From an uncultured Clostridia bacterium (GTDB lineage Bacteria; Bacillota; Clostridia; Oscillospirales; Acutalibacteraceae): a stretch of DNA of 8,416 bases. The position numbers and the translations under genes are program-made. The stretch is from assembly GCA_947624755.1 (NCBI GenBank), contig CANQLQ010000078.1:1-8416 (forward strand), in the 5' to 3' direction. How positions within the stretch are numbered: position 1 is the stretch's first letter; the number at the start of each line of letters is the position of its first letter. Shown piece by piece: positions 1 through 5,710 of the stretch. The notes under the pieces are model-generated. The model ran no database searches and was not told the origin of the DNA. It saw only the letters and a program-made list of their open reading frames with translations.

Positions 1-775
1 CGTTATTATGCCCATGCTTTACGAAGGCAGACAGCACAGACGTACAGCCAGAGAATCACTTGACTGCGCTCTCGCCCTTCAGGAGCTTGAAAACCTCGGT
101 GTTTCAAATATAATCACCTTTGACGCTCACGACCCGAGAGTTCAAAACGCTATCAGAATCGGCTTTGAAAGCGTTTCACCTACTTATCAAATGATAAAAG
201 CGCTTGCCAAAAATGTTGACAATGATATTAAATTTACCGCGGATAAAACAATGATTATTTCTCCCGACGAAGGCAGTATGAGCCGATGCATTTATTATTC
301 ACACGTTCTCGGAATTCAGCTCGGTATGTTTTATAAGAGAAGAGATTATTCAAAAGTAATTAACGGAAGCAATCCCATCATTGCTCACGAATTTCTCGGC
401 TCAAATATTGAAGGCAAAGATGTTATTGTTGTTGACGATATGATTTCAAGCGGCGCAAGTATGCTTGACGTTTGCAAACAGCTCAAGAACCTTAACGCAA
501 ACCGTATTTTCATCTTTTCTTCGTTTGGCCTTTTCACTTCGGGTCTTGAAATTTTTGACAAGGCTTATGAAGAAGGTATTTTTAATCAGATCTTTACAAC
601 AAACCTTATTTACAATCCCCCTAAGCTTCTCAAGCGTGATTGGTATACTCTTGTCGATATGTCGAAATATTGCGCTTTCATTATTGATACTCTCAATCAT
701 GACGAATCGGTAAGCAAATTCCTTGACCCGGAAAATAAGATTCACAGTTACATTGAGCAGTATAATCTTCAGTAA
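1..775 (+). CDS. prs: Ribose-phosphate pyrophosphokinase (PRPP synthetase), 3' part; 5' end outside window
   Basis: The enzyme makes PRPP from ribose 5-phosphate and ATP in the cytoplasm, for nucleotide, His and Trp synthesis. The frame is open to the left edge (codons for V-I precede the Met at base 8), so that Met is internal. Numbering from it: a flexible-loop motif GRQHRR (7-12; the family usually has RQDRK/R), DAHD (39-42, the family's DLH region), SPDEGSMSR (85-93), the catalytic-type KRR (110-112), and the PRPP-binding loop VIVVDDMISSGAS (139-151). About 245 residues follow the RQ pair, some 30 more than in the roughly 315-residue E. coli type, so the C-terminus is extended (about 210-255: DWYTLVDMSKY onward). 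This matches the longer, divergent clostridial class from memory. It ends with TAA 15 bases before a perfect hairpin. Family assignment is firm; whether it is the main PRPP synthetase cannot be told here. Confidence 0.9.
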   Translation, partial: VIMPMLYEGRQHRRTARESLDCALALQELENLGVSNIITFDAHDPRVQNAIRIGFESVSPTYQMIKALAKNVDNDIKFTADKTMIISPDEGSMSRCIYYSHVLGIQLGMFYKRRDYSKVINGSNPIIAHEFLGSNIEGKDVIVVDDMISSGASMLDVCKQLKNLNANRIFIFSSFGLFTSGLEIFDKAYEEGIFNQIFTTNLIYNPPKLLKRDWYTLVDMSKYCAFIIDTLNHDESVSKFLDPENKIHSYIEQYNLQ

Positions 776-789
776 ATTTAAAAATTTAT

Positions 790-847
790 ATAAGGAATCA
801 CCGATTAATACAAGATGTCCTGCTTGTATTAATCGGTGATTCCTTAT
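790..847. repeat. Perfect inverted repeat, 25-bp arms, 8-base loop
   Basis: Arms at 790-814 and 823-847 are exact reverse complements around loop ATGTCCTG (815-822). It starts 14 bases after the prs stop codon. The transcript would fold into a long stem on either strand, so it may protect or end the prs mRNA. The right arm is not followed by a T-run (GCTTTAAGC follows), so it is not a textbook rho-independent terminator. A perfect stem this long could also be a small palindromic mobile element. Confidence 0.85.
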
Positions 848-992
848 GCTTTAAGCGTGATTTAATCAGAGCTTTCTTAGATTTTTCACAGCATAATAAA
901 GATACTCCCAAATTATTGACAAAGTGTTTTCGCGGGCGATTTCCTAATTTCTGCTTACGTTATGAATGCTTGGCCTCGCAAGTTTTTTTATC

Positions 993-1029
993 AAAAAAAC
1001 GAGACTCACAAAAAGTATGAATCTCGTTT
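993..1029 (-). terminator. Terminator-like palindrome, copy 1 (leftward)
   Basis: AAACGAGA (997-1004) pairs with TCTCGTTT (1022-1029), and TCACA (1006-1010) pairs with TATGA (1016-1020) with one mismatch, around loop AAAAG. Read on the minus strand the stem is followed directly by a T-run (bases 999-993), the layout of a rho-independent terminator for leftward transcription. It could back up termination of the hydrolase transcript or end a transcript from within the element. Confidence 0.5.
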
Positions 1030-1055
1030 CAGCGTGTAGAAAAAGTATGTGTCGC

Positions 1056-1083
1056 TTGGCAATATGCACAAAATGAGTAAAAT
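1056..1083 (+). promoter_or_regulatory. Sigma70-like promoter candidate inside the palindromic element
   Basis: TTGGCA (1056-1061, 5/6 match to TTGACA) is followed after 16 bases by TAAAAT (1078-1083, 5/6 match to TATAAT). The predicted transcript would start near 1090, just at the first GC-rich hairpin. Chance matches are common in AT-rich spacer DNA, so this is a candidate only. Confidence 0.35.
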
Positions 1084-1089
1084 TTCGCA

Positions 1090-1267
1090 GCCTGCTATCT
1101 GCGATAGGGGCTCCGCCCCTTAACCCCTGACCCTTTTGTCTGCTTCGCAGACATTTCCCCTGACAGGGGAATTACCTTTTAAAAAAGCGGGCGAAAACTT
1201 TTATATCGCCAAACATTTTATTGACAGACTGAAACGAGACTCACAAAAAGTGTGAATCTCGTTTTTT
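1090..1267 (+). ncRNA. Candidate structured RNA of about 180 nt
   Basis: Between the promoter-like boxes at 1056-1083 and the terminator-like hairpin at 1232-1267 lie consecutive stems at 1086-1103, 1106-1120, 1137-1153, 1155-1171 and 1190-1210, with no open reading frame of note. Promoter, chain of hairpins and terminator in the same direction are what a small RNA gene would look like. The hairpins alone could equally belong to a non-transcribed repeat element. I do not recognise a known RNA family. Confidence 0.25.
1232..1267 (+). terminator. Terminator-like palindrome, copy 2 (rightward)
   Basis: AAACGAGA (1232-1239) pairs with TCTCGTTT (1257-1264) and TCACA (1241-1245) with TGTGA (1251-1255). 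There is one C/A mismatch between the two helices and a loop AAAAG. The plus-strand stem runs into TTTTTT (1262-1267) and more T-rich sequence to about 1280. This fits a rho-independent terminator for rightward transcription. The same stem on the minus strand is followed only by TTTCAG, so it is weaker for the hydrolase gene that ends at 1352. Confidence 0.6.
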
Positions 1268-1351
1268 CTTATTTTTTTTTAAGCCCATATTATTTCACTG
1301 CTTTGAAAGGAACGAAACAGTATGCGCCGTTTGCGACAGTCTCAACCGGAT

Positions 1352-3007
1352 TTAATTACCACCAATTGAAATTTTTTCAGAAAGCATTTTTATAACAAGG
1401 ATAAACCATCTGATTATCGACTTAATAAAGGACATTAATCGCCCATCTTTTGTAGCCGGTTTGTCATCTTCAATATCTGCATTCCAGAAATATGTATCGC
1501 AATTTTCTTCGGTCATTGTTGACATTACTTTGGTATCATTGTCATACACCATAAACTGACCGATATCAAAATCATCAACGGTCAACTGTTTGTCAGATGT
1601 AATTACCGAATACAAAAGTCTGCATTCAGCCGTTGTCCAATTTGAATGAGATGAGCCTTTTGTAAACCATGTATAGTCCGGGAAAAGACAGGTTGATGCG
1701 TCAATCTGTTTATCGGGTGAAATATATTTTTCTTTACCCTCTTTGACTCTATTTGCGATATATTTATCGCTCAGTGTTCCGTAAACTGTTGATGTTGTTG
1801 CGCCGAACGATGAACAGGTTACAGAAGCAAACTGATCACCGATAACATCGCCTGATTCAATAATAGGCATAATCTGGTAACCATATTTTGAAATAATGCA
1901 AAGGTTTGCACCGCCGTCAACAACTGACTGCAAAATTTGAGGAATTTTTTGACGGACTTTTGTGTTATAGTTTTCTATTTTTTCAATAAGACCTGCGTAT
2001 TCAGTACGTTTTTTGCTTCCTTCTTCACCGAAAACATATTTAATTGCCGTCTCATAATTTTCACTCTTAACGCCTGCCCAGTATGACGGCCATGTATAGA
2101 AGGTTGAAAGAGCGAGAGCCGAGGTAACGCCTTCAACAACAGTGTAGTAGATAGTGTCTTTTACAACGCCTGTAAGCTCGTCAATAACTCCGCTTTTAGT
2201 AAGAAGGTCAATAGTTGCAACTACAAAATCGTCTATGTCAAATTGACCAAGAGCTTTGCTGTCTGCGATAAATCTGTTAATAGCGTTTCCGTCAATTTTG
2301 AATTTTCCGCTGATTGGCTCGCTCATAGATTCTGCACCGCCAACAGTGCTGCCGTCAAAGCCGATACCCTGAATATCATCAACGCCGTATTTTGCAACAT
2401 AAGCCATTGTAACTTCAGTACCAAGGCAGCTGCTTAAAATTGCAACCTTGTCTGAACCTGTTACTGCTTTGATACCCTGAACATATTCGTGAAGACTGTC
2501 TGCGTTTTCAAGCGGATCAAGTCTCCAGTCATACCAGAACCAGTAGTCGTTATATTCATAATAACCTTTGCTAAGCTTTTTATCTGTTTTAAGACAGTTA
2601 TTCATATAATTTTTGCGTTCATTTGAAATGCCCGAACCGTTAGAAGCATCACCGTTATTGTCAAGACATGATGAAGCGAAAAGTTCACCGATTTCTTTTT
2701 GAAGAGCATCATAATACTTTTCATAATTTCCGGTGATAAGTCCGTCAATAAGGAACGGCTGAAGAACATTTGCTACTGATTCATAAAGGTTTCCGTCTTC
2801 ATTGTCTATTGAGGTCACTTCACTAAGAAGGTTTGAGAAGCTGAAAACTTTGTTGTTGTCAGCATCATACAAAGCGTCGCCGTCACCGGAAATACGAATT
2901 ACCGGAACCTGATTTCTGATATCATAGAACGATACCTTTGCAGAAGCCGGCAAAACAAGTGAGAACACCATGATAAGAGCCAACAGTACAGAAATTGCTT
3001 TTTTCAT
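1352..3007 (-). CDS. Secreted LCAT-like alpha/beta hydrolase with Cys at the nucleophile position
   Basis: The product of 551 residues is a predicted exported hydrolase or acyltransferase of unknown substrate. ATG at 3007 is chosen because AAAGGTG (3020-3014) sits six bases before it; a GTG three codons upstream overlaps that site. A signal peptide is clear: MKK, hydrophobic core 4-19, cleavage after PASA (residue 23). PVIRISGDGDALY (35-47) resembles the first strand and oxyanion region of lecithin:cholesterol acyltransferase-like enzymes, and FWYDWRLDP (157-165) matches their YDWR signature. The nucleophile elbow reads VAILSSCLGTE (188-198), with Cys194 where relatives have Ser of GHSMGG. 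H454 (GSSHSNW) is a candidate catalytic His; the acid residue is uncertain. The C-terminus ends in a hydrophobic, Lys/Arg-dotted helix (about 527-542) that could associate with membrane. Codon use looks like its neighbours. Fold assignment is fairly sure; activity is not known. Confidence 0.7.
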   Translation of the reverse strand: MKKAISVLLALIMVFSLVLPASAKVSFYDIRNQVPVIRISGDGDALYDADNNKVFSFSNLLSEVTSIDNEDGNLYESVANVLQPFLIDGLITGNYEKYYDALQKEIGELFASSCLDNNGDASNGSGISNERKNYMNNCLKTDKKLSKGYYEYNDYWFWYDWRLDPLENADSLHEYVQGIKAVTGSDKVAILSSCLGTEVTMAYVAKYGVDDIQGIGFDGSTVGGAESMSEPISGKFKIDGNAINRFIADSKALGQFDIDDFVVATIDLLTKSGVIDELTGVVKDTIYYTVVEGVTSALALSTFYTWPSYWAGVKSENYETAIKYVFGEEGSKKRTEYAGLIEKIENYNTKVRQKIPQILQSVVDGGANLCIISKYGYQIMPIIESGDVIGDQFASVTCSSFGATTSTVYGTLSDKYIANRVKEGKEKYISPDKQIDASTCLFPDYTWFTKGSSHSNWTTAECRLLYSVITSDKQLTVDDFDIGQFMVYDNDTKVMSTMTEENCDTYFWNADIEDDKPATKDGRLMSFIKSIIRWFILVIKMLSEKISIGGN

Positions 3008-3013
3008 TTTTAA

Positions 3014-3020
3014 CACCTTT
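3014..3020 (-). promoter_or_regulatory. Ribosome binding site AAAGGTG deciding the hydrolase start
   Basis: AAAGGTG followed by six bases precedes ATG at 3007. The in-frame GTG codon at 3016-3014 overlaps the site itself and so cannot use it, which favours the ATG and a standard MKK signal-peptide start. Confidence 0.7.
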
Positions 3021-3021
3021 T

Positions 3022-3066
3022 ATACAGAAACCGATAAACAAAAATGTTTCGTCGGTATATCTGTAT
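3022..3066 (-). promoter_or_regulatory. Three-tier leader hairpin just upstream of the hydrolase ribosome binding site
   Basis: Three nested helices are visible: ATACAG (3022-3027) with CTGTAT (3061-3066), ACCGA (3030-3034) with TCGGT (3052-3056), and AAACA (3036-3040) with TGTTT (3045-3049), closed by an AAAA loop. In the mRNA the hairpin ends one base before the Shine-Dalgarno site at 3020. It may stabilise the mRNA 5' end or modulate initiation. It does not match a riboswitch class I know. Confidence 0.55.
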
Positions 3067-3128
3067 TAATCCTTTCCCGAAAATTTGTTTACTGATTATA
3101 CATAATTGTGATTCTATTTTAACACATC

Positions 3129-3157
3129 ATTATACTTTTTGCAATAATATTTCTAAA
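3129..3157 (-). promoter_or_regulatory. Candidate promoter of the hydrolase gene
   Basis: On the minus strand TTTAGA (3157-3152, 4/6 to TTGACA) is followed after 17 bases by a perfect TATAAT (3134-3129). A second perfect TATAAT lies at 3100-3095 but has only a 3/6 -35 box at 17 bases. Either would start transcription upstream of the leader hairpin, giving a leader of about 80-115 nt. Confidence 0.45.
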
Positions 3158-3165
3158 TTATTTTT

Positions 3166-3198
3166 AAAAAAATTACCGCCCAACGTAAATAAGGCGGT
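3166..3198 (-). terminator. Rho-independent terminator of yhhN
   Basis: On the minus strand ACCGCC (3198-3193) pairs with GGCGGT (3180-3175) across a 12-base loop, followed by AATTTTTTT (3174-3166). It lies 19 bases past the yhhN stop codon at 3218 and separates this gene from the hydrolase gene. Confidence 0.75.
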
Positions 3199-3217
3199 TT
3201 ATAAAATAAAATTGAAT

Positions 3218-3913
3218 TTATAGTTCCGGCATAAGCGCAATACTAAACGCTATCATAAATTGACCGGCATAGTAAGTCACATGGTTTAGGACAAAATTCG
3301 CCGGTGTATTCTTACCCTCACCAAAATACATCGGTGATAATATAAGGTCGGAAATTACAAACAGAACCGCACCGACAGCATAAACGATAAATGCCGTATA
3401 GCCGGTTTTAATCGCAGCTTCAACCGATGCTGCCGCCATTGCCGCAAGGATAAATCCATAAACGGTTACGATAACTTTAAACTTTCCGAAATTCTGTTTC
3501 ATCGGCTTTTCAAGTAAAAGGTTACCTGCGCCTACCAAAACTCCGGCAATAACAGGAATAAGCATATCCTTTACTCCCATACCGCTTGCAAGCAGAATTG
3601 CCGGAATGTAGAAAAGATGTCCGATGCCGAACGAAACAAAACCGGCGTTGAGATACATTGTCATATCTTTGGGATATACCCATTTCTGGTCAAGGTAGAT
3701 ATCACCGAGCATACCGAAAACAAGCCCTATCACAATAAGAATACCGTATTTCCACTGTGTAGGATTGTGGAAAATTCCACAAGCAGCAGTGAGAATAAAG
3801 AAAATGCTTGTAATATTTTTGAGAAAAACTCCCGCTACCGATCTCTCGTCTTTGCATTTAATCAAAAATGCGATAAGTGCAGCCGCGCCGAGGGCTATGG
3901 GAATATATACCAT
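3218..3913 (-). CDS. YhhN/TMEM86 family membrane protein, putative lysoplasmalogenase
   Basis: A 231-residue, very hydrophobic protein with about seven or eight predicted membrane segments, the usual size for the family. Family signatures are present: GMLGDIYLD (67-75, Asp71), FGIGHLFY (95-102), LFVISDLIL (184-192, Asp189) and NHVTYYAGQ (210-218). Characterised members (TMEM86A/B and, to my knowledge, a Legionella homologue) cleave the vinyl-ether bond of lysoplasmalogens to release an aldehyde and a glycerophospho-head group. Plasmalogens are common in anaerobic Clostridia, so that role is plausible but inferred. ATG at 3913 follows AAAGGAG with a rather long 10-base spacing; no better in-frame start is seen. 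It appears monocistronic, with its own promoter (3954-3982) and terminator (3166-3198). The family is confident; the substrate is not shown by the sequence. Confidence 0.82.
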   Translation of the reverse strand: MVYIPIALGAAALIAFLIKCKDERSVAGVFLKNITSIFFILTAACGIFHNPTQWKYGILIVIGLVFGMLGDIYLDQKWVYPKDMTMYLNAGFVSFGIGHLFYIPAILLASGMGVKDMLIPVIAGVLVGAGNLLLEKPMKQNFGKFKVIVTVYGFILAAMAAASVEAAIKTGYTAFIVYAVGAVLFVISDLILSPMYFGEGKNTPANFVLNHVTYYAGQFMIAFSIALMPEL

Positions 3914-3953
3914 ATTAATCAGACTCCTTTTACTGTTTTATACGCTTATTAAA

Positions 3954-3982
3954 ATTATAAAAGCATTTTATTTTACTGTAAA
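3954..3982 (-). promoter_or_regulatory. Sigma70-type promoter of yhhN
   Basis: On the minus strand TTTACA (3982-3977, 5/6 to TTGACA), a 17-base spacer, and perfect TATAAT (3959-3954). Predicted start is near 3947, giving a leader of about 35 nt to the ATG at 3913. This is the best promoter match in the window. Confidence 0.7.
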
Positions 3983-4129
3983 AATATAAAATTTTGGCAA
4001 CAATCATTATTGAAAAATGCCTGCATATACTGCGAAGCGGGAGCGCACGCAGGAGTTCGCGAGACATAAAGCTATAAGCCTTTACACTCTCTCCACGGCA
4101 TAACACTTGTTGTAAACCATAAGCACACA

Positions 4130-4159
4130 GTAGGGACGACCACACGAGAGCGTCCCTAC
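4130..4159. repeat. Hairpin, 9-bp arms GTAGGGACG / CGTCCCTAC
   Basis: Arms 4130-4138 and 4151-4159 are exact reverse complements around a 12-base loop. It lies about 57 bases past the symporter stop codon. Neither strand has a T-run after it, so it is not an obvious intrinsic terminator, although it may stabilise the 3' end of the operon mRNA. GTAGGGACG palindromes of this type recur in many Firmicute genomes, from memory and unchecked. Confidence 0.65.
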
Positions 4160-4177
4160 GAGATTTAAAAATAAATT

Positions 4178-4215
4178 AATTTGCAGCAGTTAATTAAATT
4201 TGCAGCAGTTAATTA
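4178..4215. repeat. Tandem 19-bp direct duplication
   Basis: Two exact, directly adjacent copies of AATTTGCAGCAGTTAATTA occupy 4178-4196 and 4197-4215, ending one base before the stop codon of the symporter gene (4217). This is likely a slippage or repair duplication. It does not alter the coding sequence. Confidence 0.9.
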
Positions 4216-4216
4216 T

Positions 4217-5710
4217 TTATGCTTCTTCAATTGCAATTCCTCTTTCTTTTCTCATTACCGAAAGTTCAGCGGTGATCTTAGCTTTCTTTTCGCCTACGAT
4301 GTCATAGAAGAACAACGGTATTGCACAAAGAAGAAGGCTGATACCCGGAACTATCGTAACAAGAGAGAACATTGCGAAATTTTGTGAAGTTGTAAGGTTT
4401 CTTGCAATGTTGACAACAGCTTCACCGCTGCCCGCATTAAGCTTGTTGACGTCTATATGAACAACTATGTACATGGCAATAATGGCGACAGTAGCAAATG
4501 CGTTGCCGAGCTTGTTAACAAATGACTGACATGCCGAACCGAGACCGTTATCTCTGCGCCCTGTTTTCCATTCCATATAGTCAAGGCAGTCAAAGACCAT
4601 AGCGCCCGAAACAACATTTATAACGCCAAGGGGAATACTTGAAATTATCATAAACGGAATGCAGATAAAAAGGTTGTGAGTGAACCAGCCGACAAGAAGC
4701 GAAACAATACTTGAACCGAAACCGACAAGGCAGGACACTATCATAAGAGATCTGTATTCAAACTTTTTGAAAAGCCTCGGCATAAGAAGCATAGAGCCGA
4801 ACATACCGACAGCGGCGCAAATCTGAATTACAAGCTGAACGGACGAAATGTTTTTGTTGAGCTGTTCGAGAGTTGCTGTCTCAGGGTCAATACCCATATA
4901 GAAGCCCGCGTATCTTGCAACGTGAGGTGCGGCGGCTTGAAGCATATATCTTCCAAAGCTCAAAATACCTGAAATTACAACGAGCATGAGCGGTTTGCAA
5001 TGGAAAATTCTGCTAAGCGTCGATTGCTCTCCCTTGGCTCTTTTTTGAGCGTTGGGTATATCAATTCTTTCCTTGATTTTGCCCGATGACAGCGCGAACA
5101 GCGGCATTCCGATAACTGACATTGAAATTGCCATAATTGCATATTTGAGAACATCGGCATTTTCACTTTTTGCAAGGAAGAAGCCGACAATGATCGGAAG
5201 CGCAACAGTTACCGCCGAGCCTACGCCGCCGACAGTACGGCCATAGGAAATGATGTTTCCGCGTTCTTTTGGATTGGGGGTCATAAGGTTCGGCATACTC
5301 CAAAACGGAACGTCACTTGACGTGTATACCATACCCCAAATAACATAGATAAGACCGACATAAATGTAAAGACCTGTGGTTTTGTTTGAAAGGTCAAAAC
5401 CGATAGGCGGAATGAACATAAGTATTGTAAGCACTGCAATCGGAATTGCGGTAACAATCGGGTACGGTTTAAGTCTGCCCCACTTTGTTTTGTGGCGGTC
5501 AACTATCATACCCATCATTGGGTCATTCACCGCGTCCCAAACACGGGCAAGCAGCATAAGCAAAATTACAAACATTGCGTTAAGGCCGAGAACATTCATA
5601 TAATAGTCCGTTATGTAACTTGACATACAGCTATACACAAGACCCTGGCCTAAAGCGGCGACGGCATAAATTACCGACTCGCTTTTTTGAACATACTTTT
5701 TTTCTTCCAT
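4217..5710 (-). CDS. GPH family (MelB-type) sugar:cation symporter, major facilitator fold
   Basis: A 497-residue membrane protein with about twelve hydrophobic segments, a normal length for glycoside-pentoside-hexuronide:cation symporters. Key motifs match MelB: RVWDAVNDPMMG (56-67) carries Asp59 and Asp63 at the cation-site positions. Loop 2-3 DRHKTKWGRLKPYP (71-84) is the family signature, and SSDVPFWSMP (131-140) corresponds to the MelB segment with the sugar-binding Asp (Asp133 here). It should import a sugar or glycoside with Na+ or H+; the substrate cannot be read from the sequence. ATG at 5710 has a strong AGGAGG with five-base spacing. The start and its ribosome binding site lie within the end of trkH (40-base overlap), so it is probably co-transcribed and translationally coupled with the potassium system. 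No glycosidase gene is adjacent in the window. Confidence 0.88.
   Translation of the reverse strand: MEEKKYVQKSESVIYAVAALGQGLVYSCMSSYITDYYMNVLGLNAMFVILLMLLARVWDAVNDPMMGMIVDRHKTKWGRLKPYPIVTAIPIAVLTILMFIPPIGFDLSNKTTGLYIYVGLIYVIWGMVYTSSDVPFWSMPNLMTPNPKERGNIISYGRTVGGVGSAVTVALPIIVGFFLAKSENADVLKYAIMAISMSVIGMPLFALSSGKIKERIDIPNAQKRAKGEQSTLSRIFHCKPLMLVVISGILSFGRYMLQAAAPHVARYAGFYMGIDPETATLEQLNKNISSVQLVIQICAAVGMFGSMLLMPRLFKKFEYRSLMIVSCLVGFGSSIVSLLVGWFTHNLFICIPFMIISSIPLGVINVVSGAMVFDCLDYMEWKTGRRDNGLGSACQSFVNKLGNAFATVAIIAMYIVVHIDVNKLNAGSGEAVVNIARNLTTSQNFAMFSLVTIVPGISLLLCAIPLFFYDIVGEKKAKITAELSVMRKERGIAIEEA

Larger units (their letters stand above)
993..1267. repeat. Palindrome-bounded, hairpin-rich element (possible MITE-like repeat)
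   Basis: The block is bounded by two 33-base palindromic copies (997-1029 and 1232-1264) that differ at one base (A1017 versus G1252). Their flanks are inverted: the left copy is preceded by an A-run and followed by CAG, the right copy is preceded by CTG and followed by a T-run. Ends AAAAAACGAGA and TCTCGTTTTTT therefore form terminal inverted repeats. Inside are short stems: CGCAG/CTGCG (1086-1103), AGGGGC/GCCCCT (1106-1120), TGTCTGC/GCAGACA (1137-1153), TTCCCCTG/CAGGGGAA (1155-1171) and GGCGA/TCGCC (1190-1210). There is no transposase and no clear target-site duplication. Such strings resemble repeated intergenic palindromes in gut Clostridia, from memory and unchecked. Confidence 0.6.
776..1351. 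other. 576-base non-coding spacer between prs and the hydrolase gene (convergent)
   Basis: No reading frame with a plausible start, ribosome binding site and protein-like sequence is visible on either strand. The spacer holds the perfect hairpin at 790-847 and the palindrome-rich block at 993-1267. Bases 848-992 show only AT-rich sequence and a short run structure (GTTTTTTT at 982-989 facing AAAAAAAC at 993-1000). Bases 1268-1351 contain a T-run (about 1272-1280) and nothing else I recognise. Flanking genes point toward each other, so termination signals for both are expected here. Confidence 0.8.
3914..4216. other. 303-base spacer between the symporter gene and yhhN, with palindromes
   Basis: The spacer holds the yhhN promoter, a GC-richer patch at 4020-4060, a 9-bp-arm hairpin at 4130-4159 and a tandem 19-bp duplication at 4178-4215. 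In the patch CCTGC (4020-4024) can pair with GCAGG (4049-4053) around TGCG/CGCA (4031-4034/4044-4047). No protein-like frame is credible. It looks like a site that has collected intergenic repeat debris. Confidence 0.7.

Noticed and set aside
446..745. Minus-strand open frame antisense to prs
   Set aside because: It is a shadow of the prs reading frame, with no start signal and no recognisable protein features.
916..945. Promoter starting from TTGACA at 916-921
   Set aside because: The -35 box is perfect, but no -10-like hexamer lies 16-18 bases downstream.
997..1264. CRISPR-like pair of 33-base repeats
   Set aside because: Only two copies, about 200 bases apart, self-complementary over nearly their full length, with a hairpin-filled interval and no cas genes.
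3930..4145. Minus-strand open frame of 71 codons in the symporter-yhhN spacer
   Set aside because: It overlaps the yhhN promoter and the palindromes, has no good ribosome binding site, and its Arg/Leu/Ser-rich sequence looks like translated repeat DNA.
4130..4159. Intrinsic terminator of the trk-symporter operon
   Set aside because: The stem is good, but neither strand has a T-run after it; it is kept as a hairpin repeat only.
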